Assembly (NCBI GenBank): GCA_029782025.1 | Contig: JAKOVR010000212.1 | Location: forward strand, 1-45,958 | DNA from: Actinomycetes bacterium | GTDB lineage: Bacteria; Actinomycetota; Acidimicrobiia; Acidimicrobiales; Acidimicrobilacustridaceae | Reading direction: 5' to 3' | DNA length: 45,958 bases | Shown here: positions 15,676 to 23,313 of the stretch, one piece after another | How positions within the stretch are numbered: position 1 is the stretch's first letter | Layout of the letters: the number at the start of each line of letters is the position of its first letter | Notes under the pieces: model-generated | What the model saw: the letters and a program-made list of their open reading frames with translations, nothing else | Told to the model about the DNA's origin: nothing | The model's database searches: none | Position numbers and translations under genes: made by a program

Positions 15676-16464
15676 CTAGGGCGCCGGGACGGAGTGGCGC
15701 CACAGGATCGTGTTGTCCTGCTCGAGGCTCGAAGTCCAGATGAGCGATGCCGATCGGTCCCAGGCGATGGTGGTGTACCCGTCCTTCGGTGCGACCGCTT
15801 CGGCGGTGTAGACCGTCGCCCCGACCCAGGCTGCGTCGTCGAACGATTCGGCGGTCCATCGGTCGGGCTCGGCCCGCGTCGTGGACGTGCACTCCTTGGT
15901 CGGGTTGATGGACCGCTCGCATGAGGGGTCGAGGGGTGCCCGCTGGACCACCAGGCCACGCCAGTCGCCCCCTGTCGTGGCGATGACCCGGCCGGTTCCC
16001 GTGTCGGTGAACTGCGCGATGAACCCCCCGTCGCCCATCTGCTGACGCGGGGTGCCGATGTACTCGAGGCCGGAGTCGTTCTCGATGAAGTCCTTCGTGA
16101 CCATGGCGATCGTGAGCGGGTAGCTGGCGTCGAAGGCGATGGTCTCAGCATTGAAGGAGCGTTCCGTCGTGATCGGAACCGAGTCCTCCCCGACGAGCGT
16201 GCCGTTCACGTACAACGAGAACCAGTTGTCCGCCCAGATCTCCGCCTTGAAGTGCGACGTGCCTGCCGCCGCGGTCGGCGGCGAGGCGCCCGTAGCGGTG
16301 GTGACGGGGCGTGCCGCTCCTGGCGACGTCGACGAGACGGTGGCGTTCGCTGCGACGGATCCTGTTCGCGCGCAGGCGCTCGTGAGCACCAGCACCACCA
16401 GCAGCACGGTCGCAACCAGGATTCCGCTCGTGCCGCCGCGGCGTGAGGCCCGTCCGGCGCTCAT
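15676..16464 (-). CDS. Secreted lipoprotein with galactose-binding-like region, 262 aa
   Basis: The signal peptide GILVATVLLVVLVLTSAC ends in a TSAC lipobox. It is followed by a Thr/Ala/Ser-rich linker and a domain beginning FKAEIWADNWFSLYVNGTLVGED, characteristic of jelly-roll domains built to present a small ligand-binding surface. The second half has GGDWRGLVVQRAPLDPSC, TKECTST and DDAAWVGATVYTAE, with paired cysteines. No catalytic motif is seen. The ATG overlaps the stop of the upstream YHYH gene (ATGA), so the two are made together and probably act together at the cell surface. A role in metal or copper handling is suggested only by the partner's His-rich sequence. Confidence 0.75.
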   Translation of the reverse strand: MSAGRASRRGGTSGILVATVLLVVLVLTSACARTGSVAANATVSSTSPGAARPVTTATGASPPTAAAGTSHFKAEIWADNWFSLYVNGTLVGEDSVPITTERSFNAETIAFDASYPLTIAMVTKDFIENDSGLEYIGTPRQQMGDGGFIAQFTDTGTGRVIATTGGDWRGLVVQRAPLDPSCERSINPTKECTSTTRAEPDRWTAESFDDAAWVGATVYTAEAVAPKDGYTTIAWDRSASLIWTSSLEQDNTILWRHSVPAP

Positions 16465-17513
16465 CGTTCGTACGTCTCGGTCGCCGTCCGGCCGGACGGG
16501 TCCGTGAACACGAAGGCCACGGAGGTGGCGCTGACCCGGTACTCGACCTGGTAGGTCTGGTCCCGGACCGCGTAACGGAGCCGGTAGAGGTCGGACCCGG
16601 CCGATTCGAACCCGATGATGGTTGCGCCCCGGAGTGGCGCGCCGGCCGGTCGCAACGGCGTGGTGACCGGTTGGGGATCGACCTGGTCGCTGGCGGAGAC
16701 GACCCCCACGAGCCCTCCGTTGATGTAGGGGTAGGTCGTGGTGCCGTGGTAGTGGTAGACGCCGTCGGCGCCGAGGTGGCCGTTGTACTCGTCGAGCGCC
16801 CCCACCGTGGAGCCGTCTGGCTCCCGCTCCCCATAGATGGCGAACCCGTCGAGCGCGTACGCGATCGGACTCGACGGCCCCACGACGCTCTGCAGGTGGA
16901 GTGGCGCGACGTGGTAGTGGTAGTCGTCGGCGCGACCGGCGTGGCCGCCCCACTGGTCGAGCTCGCCGGCCAGGTAGGCGTCGTCGCCCCGGTTGTTCAG
17001 CGCGTTGAAGATGGGCACGCCGTTGGCGGCGATGGCGATCGCACCCCGGAACAACCCCGTCCTGGCCGAGATCGGCGTCGGCGCCACCACGGGGTTGGCC
17101 GGGAAGCGCCACGCGTTCGTACCGGTGTAGGGCTGGGGGACCGGAACCTGCTGCTGCCAGCTCGTGATGCCGACCATCATGTCGTGGGCCGGCATGCCGT
17201 CGCCTTCGACCATCCAGTAGCGGCCGTCAGCGAAGACGTGGACCGTGTCCGCGAACCGATCGAAGCCCTCCGGGACCCCTCCCCGCAAGGTGACGGTGCC
17301 GGCGGACCCGGTCGGGGAGGAGCCGGTCGACGAGTTCGTCCGGGTCGCCGTCGTCGGCGTCCCCGGGTCGAGACGAGCGCAGGCGGCGAGCAGGACGCCT
17401 CCGAGCCCGACGGCACCGGCTGTGAGGAGCGCACGACGGTCGATCTCGTGGTCGTGGGGGTGTTCGTGGTCGTGGGGGTGTTCGTGGTCGTGGGGGTGTT
17501 CGTGGTCGTGCAC
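16461..17513 (-). CDS. YHYH-domain lipoprotein with His-rich N-terminus, 350 aa
   Basis: The name-giving motif occurs twice: DYHYHVAPLH and VYHYHGTTTYPY. ALDGFAIYGE and LDEYNGHLGADG complete the YHYH domain pattern. The predicted signal is Tat-like (DRRALLTAGAVGLGGVLLAAC) with a LAAC lipobox. Oddly, the initiator GTG is followed at once by HDHEHP repeats (three and a half copies) placed before the twin-arginine region, so cleavage would remove them. GTG 17513 has GGAG 10 nt upstream; the next usable start would fall inside the signal. Function is unproven. YHYH proteins are thought to be secreted metal-binding proteins. The downstream lipoprotein gene overlaps by 4 bp. Confidence 0.85.
   Translation of the reverse strand: MHDHEHPHDHEHPHDHEHPHDHEIDRRALLTAGAVGLGGVLLAACARLDPGTPTTATRTNSSTGSSPTGSAGTVTLRGGVPEGFDRFADTVHVFADGRYWMVEGDGMPAHDMMVGITSWQQQVPVPQPYTGTNAWRFPANPVVAPTPISARTGLFRGAIAIAANGVPIFNALNNRGDDAYLAGELDQWGGHAGRADDYHYHVAPLHLQSVVGPSSPIAYALDGFAIYGEREPDGSTVGALDEYNGHLGADGVYHYHGTTTYPYINGGLVGVVSASDQVDPQPVTTPLRPAGAPLRGATIIGFESAGSDLYRLRYAVRDQTYQVEYRVSATSVAFVFTDPSGRTATETYER
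17445..17510 (-). repeat. 18-bp tandem repeat encoding HDHEHP
   Basis: Three full units and one partial unit (two-thirds of a unit), identical at the DNA level, lie directly after the GTG start of the YHYH gene. Near-perfect identity suggests recent slippage-type expansion. Confidence 0.85.
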
Positions 17514-17687
17514 GGTGGGCTCGCTCCTGGCCGCTCCAGCGGGTGTCGCCAACCGGCACGGTAGGGGCCGAGTCTGGGAGCCGGGTAAGGGCAACCTCCG
17601 GGAATCCTCCGGAATCGTCGCCATTGATCGCCGACCCGCCGGGCCGTGACTTCGCGCCGCGGGCGGTGGTGGGGGACACTGACGGCC

Positions 17688-18542
17688 ATGGACCAGTGCA
17701 CGAGCCTCGTGACCGGAGCGAACACGGGCCTCGGTCGGGCCACCGCCCAGGCGTTGGCCGCTCGTGGGGACCGGGTGATCTTCGCCTGCCGCTCGGAAGC
17801 CAAGGCCCGCGCCGCCATGGATGCGGTGGCCGCCGCCACCGGCTCCGATCAGCTCGAGTTCCTCGAGCTCGACCTGATGGATCTGGTGCAAGTGCGGGCG
17901 GCGGCCCGCTCGCTGCTCGACCGGGGTGATCCCATCCACGTGCTCGTGGCCAACGCTGGCGTCGCGGCCCAGCGCGGTGTCACCGCCCAGGGCTTCGAGC
18001 TGGCCTTCGGCGTGAACCACCTCGGGCACTTCTTGTTCGTCACCGAGGTGCTGCCCCTGCTCCTCGCCGGATCGCCCGTACCCGACGGCGGGCCGGCTCG
18101 CCTGGTGGTGGTGTCGAGCGGCAGCCACTACGCCGCGAAGAAGGGCATCGACTTCGACGCGGTCCGCCAGAGCACCCCCAGCGTCTCCGGCATGCCCGAG
18201 TACGCCGTGTCGAAGCTGGCCAACGTGCTCTTCGTCCAGGAGCTGTGCCGGCGCACCTCGCCCGAGGAGCTCTTCGCCGTGTCGCTGCACCCGGGGAACC
18301 TCATCGGCACCGACGTGATGCGCCGGATGCCCCGCGTGCTCGATGCGTTGGTGAAGAAGATCCGCCCGACGCCCGAGGAGGGGGCCCGCACCTCGGTGTT
18401 CTGTGCCACCTCACCGGAGGTCCTCGCCCACCGGGGCGCCTACTACTCGGTGCTTCGGCTGAAGGAGCCGAGCCCTGTCGCCACGCCGGAGCTCGGCGCC
18501 GAGCTGTGGCGGCGGAGCGAGGCCTGGGTGGCCGAGGTCTGA
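17688..18542 (+). CDS. SDR-family oxidoreductase, 284 aa
   Basis: Short-chain dehydrogenase with TGANTGLG (cofactor binding), LELDLMDL, ANAGVA in place of the usual NNAG, FGVNHLGHF and the catalytic YAVSK. It resembles retinol dehydrogenase/protochlorophyllide-reductase-like SDRs of actinobacteria and is related in layout to the SDR at 7559-8494 but clearly diverged. ATG 17688 is preferred because the Rossmann motif follows 9 residues later; an in-frame upstream start would add an Arg/Trp-rich tail. It diverges from the YHYH operon (174 bp apart) and ends in a stem-loop shared with the converging SCO6745-like gene. Substrate unknown. Confidence 0.88.
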   Translation: MDQCTSLVTGANTGLGRATAQALAARGDRVIFACRSEAKARAAMDAVAAATGSDQLEFLELDLMDLVQVRAAARSLLDRGDPIHVLVANAGVAAQRGVTAQGFELAFGVNHLGHFLFVTEVLPLLLAGSPVPDGGPARLVVVSSGSHYAAKKGIDFDAVRQSTPSVSGMPEYAVSKLANVLFVQELCRRTSPEELFAVSLHPGNLIGTDVMRRMPRVLDALVKKIRPTPEEGARTSVFCATSPEVLAHRGAYYSVLRLKEPSPVATPELGAELWRRSEAWVAEV

Positions 18543-18558
18543 GGCGACCGGGCCTCAG
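18539..18558. terminator. Bidirectional stem-loop spanning two stop codons
   Basis: CTGAGGC (18539-18545) pairs perfectly with GCCTCAG (18552-18558), loop 6 nt. The stem contains the TGA of the SDR and the TGA of the converging SCO6745-like gene, so it could terminate both transcripts. No T-tract. Confidence 0.5.
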
Positions 18559-19436
18559 CGGATCCGGGACGCCGGCTGGTAGTTGGGCCCGGCGGTCTCG
18601 TCGACCCGGGCCAGCAGCAGTTCGCACGGGGGCTCGAGGAGCTCGGCCAGGGCGACGGTGCGCTCGAGCCCGAAGGCCTCCCAGGGGATGGCGGTGCGCC
18701 GGTCGGTCAGGTCCTCGATGCGCTGACGCAGCTCGACACCGGCGGCGACCACGGCTCGTCCGTCGGCCAGCCCCTTGGCCCGCAGCGTGGCCCAGCCCGT
18801 CTCGAGGTCCTCGAAGGAGGTGCCTCGGGACAGCGCCAGCCAGTCAGTCTCGTACCCGAGCCACGCGTTGTGGAGGATCGACGCCTCGGGATGGGTGAGG
18901 CCCTCGGCCACGACGATGGCCCAGTGGGTGTCGCCCCGCCACTCCCGGAGGCAGTTGACGGCGTGCCACGCCGACAGGAGGGGGTCGGCGGGTCGGGCCA
19001 TCGACAGGTGGGCGCCGAAGAAGGTGCGGCCGATGGCCGGGAGGGCGTCGACCAGCTCCCACAGTGCCGGGCCGTGTTCGACGAGGGGATCGATGATGGC
19101 GGGCGCGTGCCGGCGCAGGCCCTCGGCCACGGCGTCGTCCCGGGCCGCCCACAGCTGAGCGAACCGCTCGGGGTCGTGGCCGAGCAGGTCGAACACGCCG
19201 CGGATGGCGAGGGGGCTGATGGTGCCGAAGGCGGCGATCACCGCTTCGGGCCCGGCGCCGGCCAGCGGGGCGCAGCGGGCCCCGATGTAGCCGAGTGGGC
19301 CGGCGAGGCCCTGGGGGAGTCCCAGGGCCTCGTAGCGCTCGACCGCGCCCGGGTCCCAGAAGATCCACCCCACCGTGGTCTGCACCGACCGGGCGATGCG
19401 ACGGGTGACCTCGAACGGGTCGAGCGGGTCGTCCAT
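18555..19436 (-). CDS. SCO6745-family (SalK-like) protein, 293 aa
   Basis: Helical soluble protein with the SCO6745 pattern: an N-terminal ARSVQTTVGWIFWDPGAVERYEALGLPQGLAGPLGYIGARCAPLA-type region (GYIGARCAPL is the conserved core), VIAAFGTISP, and HWAIVVAEGLTHPEASILHNAWLG-type C-terminal blocks. Members occur in Streptomyces gene clusters, but their biochemical role is not established. A regulator/HTH annotation seen for some relatives is not evident here. ATG 19436 is used; ATG 19448 in frame is equally possible since neither has a clear ribosome binding site. It is the last gene of the run VOC-SDR-monooxygenase (50 bp after the monooxygenase stop), so it may share that pathway. Confidence 0.75.
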   Translation of the reverse strand: MDDPLDPFEVTRRIARSVQTTVGWIFWDPGAVERYEALGLPQGLAGPLGYIGARCAPLAGAGPEAVIAAFGTISPLAIRGVFDLLGHDPERFAQLWAARDDAVAEGLRRHAPAIIDPLVEHGPALWELVDALPAIGRTFFGAHLSMARPADPLLSAWHAVNCLREWRGDTHWAIVVAEGLTHPEASILHNAWLGYETDWLALSRGTSFEDLETGWATLRAKGLADGRAVVAAGVELRQRIEDLTDRRTAIPWEAFGLERTVALAELLEPPCELLLARVDETAGPNYQPASRIR

Positions 19437-19486
19437 GGGCGAGAGCATGGCAGATGGTGTGCGGGCGGCGGCCGGGGGCCGACGCG

Positions 19487-21151
19487 TCAGCCGAGGATCG
19501 ACGTGAGCGCACCGGCCAGCGCGGCGGCGGGATCCGCGGGCAGTCGGTCGGCCCGCCAGGCCACATGCTGGTCGGGGCGGACGAGGAGGGCCCCGTCGGC
19601 GCCGACCCCGCACATCGCCCGCCACTCGTCGGGCACCGCGGCGTCGCCGTCGAGGGGGACGACCCGCACGGGGGCGGGAATCCCCGCCGCTGCGTTGGCC
19701 CACGTGTCGTGGGCGGCGAACGTGAGCAGGGTCAGTCCGTCGGCGGGGACGAGGTCGAGGGTCGAGCGACCGTCGGCGAGCCAGCCGTGGGGGAGGCGGG
19801 CCCCGACCTCGGCGTGGGGGTCGAAGTGGCTGGGGTCGGTGATCGGCGGGGGCGGATCGCCGTCCCGGGCCAGCGCCCCATCGCCGTACACGTAGCCGAT
19901 CTGCAGGCCGAGCATGTCGAAGTGCGTGGCCTGCTCGGCCACGGCGGCGTCGATCTTCCCGCGCCGCGCCGGGTCGGCTAGGGCGGCGGCCAGGTCGGCG
20001 CTGGTCGCCCCGTCGTGGAGCCCGAGGGCGTCGGCCAGGAGCACTATCTTGAAGGCGTTGGTGGTGCTCTGCTCGCAGTTGGTGAGGGCCACGGGGCGAC
20101 GCTCGGCCTCGTAGCTGTCGAGCAGGTCCGGTGGGGCCCAGCCGTCGTCGACGGCCCGCAGCTTCCACACGAGGTTGTGGGCGTCGGCCACCCCGGTGTT
20201 GAGGCCCATCCCGCCCGTCGGGGGGAACCGGTGGGCGGCGTCGCCGACCAGGAACACTCGTCCGTCGCCCATCCGCTCGGCCACCTGGGCCGTCATGTGC
20301 CACGTGCCCGCGCCGGCGATCTCGAACGGGGCGCCGTCGTCGCCGATCGCCGCCCGGACGATCGCCGTGCACCGCTCGACGTCGTAGTCCTCGACCGTCT
20401 CTCGCTCGGGGTCGTAGGCGACCATGTAGACCCACTCGCGGTCGAGGTCGTGGGCGATGAACCCGCCGGCCACGGACGGGTCCATCACGAAGTGGAGCAC
20501 CCCGAGCCGGTCGGCCACGTAGGGCCGCAGGTTCCCGAGCACGTGGATGGCCACGAAGCTCTGGATGCTGGCCGGCCCGACCATGTCGATGCCGAGCCAC
20601 TTGCGCACCCCGCTGCCGGCGCCGTCGCAGGCCAGCAGGTAGGAGCTGCGGACGACGGTCTCGGCGCCGGTCACCGTGTCGCGGACCACCGACGTGACGC
20701 CGTGGTCGTCCTGGGTGCTCGACACCCACTCGGTGGCGTAGCGCAGGTCGACGCCGGGGGAGGCGGCGACCTCCGTGACCATCAACGGTTCGAGTCGGTG
20801 CTGGGAGATGTTGCGCAACGGCGTCGGGGTGTGGGCCAGGCACTCGTCGCCCTGGCGCTCGAAGGGGAGCCGCCCGATCAGGTCACCCGCCAGGGTGGTC
20901 ACGAAGCTCACGTGGCCGGTGTCGGCCGGGTCCTTGGCGATGGCCGCCACCGCGTCCATGTCGAACCCGGCCTGGCGCAGGATCTCCAGCGTGCGGGCGT
21001 TCACGACGTGGGCGGCGGGGCGGCGTTGGGGCCCGTCCCGCCGCTCGACCACGAGGCAGGCCCGCCCGGCGTTGGACAGGAGACGGGCCGCGGTGAGCCC
21101 CACCGGGCCCGCGCCGACCACGAGGACCGGCACATCGATCGGGGCGGCCAT
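19487..21151 (-). CDS. FAD-dependent aromatic monooxygenase (PHBH/PheA-like), 554 aa
   Basis: Class A flavoprotein hydroxylase. The N-terminal FAD site VLVVGAGPVGLTAARLL is followed by VVERRDGPQRRPAAHVVNARTLE. LLACDGAGSGVRKWLGI is the internal DG motif, and FLVGDAAHRFPPTGGMGLNTG is the GD motif that contacts the FAD ribityl. The C-terminal part (about 390-554) has the thioredoxin-like extension seen in larger phenol/polyketide hydroxylases, including PVALTNCEQSTTNAFK and HGWLADGRSTLDLV. It would insert one oxygen atom into an aromatic ring using NAD(P)H. The ATG overlaps the SDR stop by one base (TGATG). Substrate unknown; the neighbours suggest an aromatic catabolic or tailoring route. Confidence 0.9.
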   Translation of the reverse strand: MAAPIDVPVLVVGAGPVGLTAARLLSNAGRACLVVERRDGPQRRPAAHVVNARTLEILRQAGFDMDAVAAIAKDPADTGHVSFVTTLAGDLIGRLPFERQGDECLAHTPTPLRNISQHRLEPLMVTEVAASPGVDLRYATEWVSSTQDDHGVTSVVRDTVTGAETVVRSSYLLACDGAGSGVRKWLGIDMVGPASIQSFVAIHVLGNLRPYVADRLGVLHFVMDPSVAGGFIAHDLDREWVYMVAYDPERETVEDYDVERCTAIVRAAIGDDGAPFEIAGAGTWHMTAQVAERMGDGRVFLVGDAAHRFPPTGGMGLNTGVADAHNLVWKLRAVDDGWAPPDLLDSYEAERRPVALTNCEQSTTNAFKIVLLADALGLHDGATSADLAAALADPARRGKIDAAVAEQATHFDMLGLQIGYVYGDGALARDGDPPPPITDPSHFDPHAEVGARLPHGWLADGRSTLDLVPADGLTLLTFAAHDTWANAAAGIPAPVRVVPLDGDAAVPDEWRAMCGVGADGALLVRPDQHVAWRADRLPADPAAALAGALTSILG

Positions 21152-21930
21152 CACAACACCCCCGCGTAGCTGCCGCCGTCGAGCTGCAGGTTCTGGCCGC
21201 TGACGAACCCGGCCTGGGCGCTGCAGAGGTAGGCGCAGGCGTCGCCGAGCTCCTCGGGCCGTCCGAGACGTCGGGCGGCGATGGTCGTCGCCATGTGCTC
21301 GTAGGCCTCTTCGACGGTGATGCCGGCGAGGGCGGCGTGCAGCTCGGCCATCTGCCGCTGACGGTCGGTGTCGATGCGCTCGGGCAGCAGGTTGTTGATC
21401 GTGACGTTGGCGTGGGCCACGTCACGGGACAGGGCCTTGGCCACCGACGTCAGCCCGGCGCGGGCCCCGGTGGAGAGCCCCATGGGGGAGAGCGGGGTCT
21501 TGACCATCGCCGAGGTGATGTTGACGATGCGCCCGAACCGGCGCTCGACCATGCCGTCGAGGACGGCCTGGATCATGGCGAGGGGGGCGAGCATGTTGGC
21601 GTCGAGGGCGTCGATCCAGGCGGCGCGGTCCCAGTCCGCGAACCGGCCCGGGGCGGGACCGCCGTTGTTGTTGACGAGGATGTCGGGCGTCGGGCAGGCG
21701 GCCAGGAGGGCCTCGCGGGTGGCGGCGTCGGCGATGTCGCCGGCGACGGATCGCACCGTCACGTCGTGGCGCTCGGCGAGGGTCCGCACGGCGGCGTCGA
21801 GCGAATCCGTGTCGCGGCCGTTCAGTGTGACGTGCACGCCCTCGCGGGCGAGCGAGTCGGCGCAGGCGAAGCCGAGGCCGCGACTCGACGCGCAGACGAT
21901 GGCCTGCCGTCCAGCGATTCCGAGGTCCAT
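21151..21930 (-). CDS. SDR-family protein lacking the catalytic Tyr-Lys, 259 aa
   Basis: Starts MDLGIAGRQAIVCASSRGLG (cofactor site ASSRGLG). It keeps NNNGGPAPGRF and the structural IVNITSAMVKTPL strand, but where classical SDRs have YxxxK this protein reads LSTGARAGL: the Tyr is Ser/Thr-like and the Lys is Arg. A whole subgroup of SDRs shows the same SNGAR-type replacement, so this is a family feature rather than a mutation, and these may be carriers or atypical reductases. The C-terminus LQLDGGSYAGVL is typical. It lies second in the TetR-divergent operon, 3 bp after the VOC gene, and overlaps the monooxygenase start. Its true reaction is unknown. Confidence 0.85.
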   Translation of the reverse strand: MDLGIAGRQAIVCASSRGLGFACADSLAREGVHVTLNGRDTDSLDAAVRTLAERHDVTVRSVAGDIADAATREALLAACPTPDILVNNNGGPAPGRFADWDRAAWIDALDANMLAPLAMIQAVLDGMVERRFGRIVNITSAMVKTPLSPMGLSTGARAGLTSVAKALSRDVAHANVTINNLLPERIDTDRQRQMAELHAALAGITVEEAYEHMATTIAARRLGRPEELGDACAYLCSAQAGFVSGQNLQLDGGSYAGVL

Positions 21931-21933
21931 CGG

Positions 21934-22500
21934 TCAGCCCCGCGCCGGCTCGGCCAGCCGCGCCGCCATCGCCCGGCGCCACTCGTCGAAGGGCTGGAAC
22001 TCGGGCAGCAACTCGATGGTGCGCCGGGTCGTCGCTTCGATCTCGTCGTCGGAAGCGTCGAGATCGAGGGGGCCGGCGTGGGGCTGGGCGACGTGGAAGG
22101 GGGAGTCGACGAAGCACTCGACGCCGTTGCCCTCCGGGTCGGGGAAGTAGAGCGACCAGGCGTTGCCGTGCGAGATGGGCATGACCCCCTCGACCTTCGC
22201 CTCCTCCAGCCGGCGCCCGATGGCCCGCAGGTCGTCGAGCGTGCCGGTGCGGAAGGCCAGGTGGTCGGTCAGCGCGAACCCCCGGGCCGGCGGCTCGGCT
22301 TCCTCGACCAGCACGATCTGGTGGTGGGCGGACGGGTCCTGCGACAGGAAGGCCATCTCGCCCATGCCGGGAACCGGCTCGCCGCGGTTGGTCACGTGGA
22401 AGCCGAGGACCTCGGTGTAGAAGGCGACCATCGTGTCGATGTCGCGCACGGCCAGGGTGGTGTGCCCGAGCGTGAGCCGGGGGGGAAGCGGTTCTGCCAT
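21934..22500 (-). CDS. VOC-family (extradiol dioxygenase/glyoxalase-like) protein, 188 aa
   Basis: Single VOC module: TLGHTTLAVRDIDTMVAFYTEVLG at the start with a metal-ligand-type His (GHTTL). VDLxx-type strands include HHQIVLVEE and FALTDHLAFRT (second His), and SLYFPDPEGNGVECFVD supplies the Glu ligand. It resembles catechol-2,3-dioxygenase-like ring-cleavage enzymes. A C-terminal tail of about 40 residues (DDEIEATTRRTIELLPEFQPFDEW) is unassigned. ATG 22500 is used: it lies next to the operator (22504-22535), so the mRNA leader would be very short. First gene of a four-gene run with the SDR, the monooxygenase and the SCO6745-like gene. Confidence 0.85.
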   Translation of the reverse strand: MAEPLPPRLTLGHTTLAVRDIDTMVAFYTEVLGFHVTNRGEPVPGMGEMAFLSQDPSAHHQIVLVEEAEPPARGFALTDHLAFRTGTLDDLRAIGRRLEEAKVEGVMPISHGNAWSLYFPDPEGNGVECFVDSPFHVAQPHAGPLDLDASDDEIEATTRRTIELLPEFQPFDEWRRAMAARLAEPARG

Positions 22501-22503
22501 GAC

Positions 22504-22550
22504 TGACACTCTTTCTAATATTGGAGAGAATGTCAATACTGTGCTAGGAT
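22504..22550 (+). promoter_or_regulatory. TetR operator and tetR promoter
   Basis: 22504-22535 is a 32-bp near-palindrome centred on AATATT. Its arms match at 13 of 16 positions and end in TGACA/TGTCA. It covers TTGGAG (22521-22526), a -35-like hexamer for tetR, with TAGGAT (22545-22550) as the -10 18 bp downstream. The predicted start is at about 22557, which is the GTG of tetR, so the message is leaderless. The VOC operon start lies 4 bp from the other arm. Repressor bound here would block both directions. Confidence 0.75.
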
Positions 22551-22556
22551 GCCGGC

Positions 22557-23225
22557 GTGGGAGCGACCAGACAGGGCGCCAGGAGCGCCGAGGACGCCGT
22601 TGGCCTCGAGGACTCGCCGGCCACCCGGGGCCACAAGAAGAAGGCCCGCACCCGGCGGTTGCTGCTCGACACCGCCCTCGAGGTGCTGGCCGAGCGGGGC
22701 GAGGGGTTCAGCCTGCTCGACGTGGCCGGCCGCGCCGGCGTGTCCCACGGGACCGTCTACAACTACTTCGCCGATCGTGACGAGCTGATCGAAGCGCTCG
22801 TCGCCGACCTCGTCGAGGGCTTCGCCGCCCAGGCCGCCATCGACGTGGCCGAGCCCGACCCGGCGGCCCGGTTCGCCGCCATCACCGCCCGCCTGCTGGC
22901 CGGCACCGCAGCCCGCCCCGAGGCCGTGCGGGTGGCGCTGCGGCTCGAAGCGGCGCAGCGGGCCATCCTGATCGACGGGCCGCGGGCCTACCTGCGCCAG
23001 GACCTCGAGGACGGCCACGCCACTGGCCGCTTCCGCGACCCGCCCGACGAGGCCGTGCTCGACGTCATCGCCGGCGCCCTGCTGCTCGCCGCCCGCCGGA
23101 TCGTCGACGGCGAGGCGACACCGGCCTACCGCGAGGGCGTCATCCGTCGGTTGCTGCAGACGCTCGGCCTCCCCGCCGACGAAGCAGCGACGCTGGCGGC
23201 GCGGGCCGTGGCCGGAGAGCCCTGA
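22557..23225 (+). CDS. TetR-family regulator, 222 aa
   Basis: An N-terminal HTH of TetR type: RTRRLLLDTALEVLAERGEGFSLLDVAGRAGVSHGTVYNYFADRDELIEA (the SHGTVYNYF recognition helix is canonical). A C-terminal helical ligand domain follows (about 80-222), with AARRIVDGEATPAYREGVIRRLLQTLGLP near the end. The first 30 residues are an unstructured Gly/Ser/Lys extension (HKKKARTRR) that could add DNA contacts. GTG 22557 coincides with the predicted transcription start. It faces the VOC-SDR-monooxygenase operon across the 32-bp palindrome and is the obvious repressor of it. The inducer is probably a pathway substrate or product. Confidence 0.9.
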   Translation: MGATRQGARSAEDAVGLEDSPATRGHKKKARTRRLLLDTALEVLAERGEGFSLLDVAGRAGVSHGTVYNYFADRDELIEALVADLVEGFAAQAAIDVAEPDPAARFAAITARLLAGTAARPEAVRVALRLEAAQRAILIDGPRAYLRQDLEDGHATGRFRDPPDEAVLDVIAGALLLAARRIVDGEATPAYREGVIRRLLQTLGLPADEAATLAARAVAGEP

Positions 23226-23260
23226 ACCGGCGCGGGCCACTGTCCGCCCGTGACCCCTCC

Positions 23261-23303
23261 GTGGGTGCGCAATGTCACGGGGTGCGATGCATTGCGCACC
23301 CAC
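23261..23303. terminator. 14-bp perfect stem-loop between convergent genes
   Basis: GTGGGTGCGCAATG (23261-23274) pairs exactly with CATTGCGCACCCAC (23290-23303), 15-nt loop. It sits between the tetR stop and the stop of the 154-aa gene. It could be a bidirectional terminator or a REP-like palindrome; the absence of T-tracts and the exactness favour the latter. Confidence 0.5.
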
Positions 23304-23313
23304 GTGGGCGGGC

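Noticed and set aside
17595..17616. Tandem CCTCCGG(G)AAT-type direct repeat upstream of the YHYH operon
   Set aside because: Only two imperfect units; too short to distinguish from chance.
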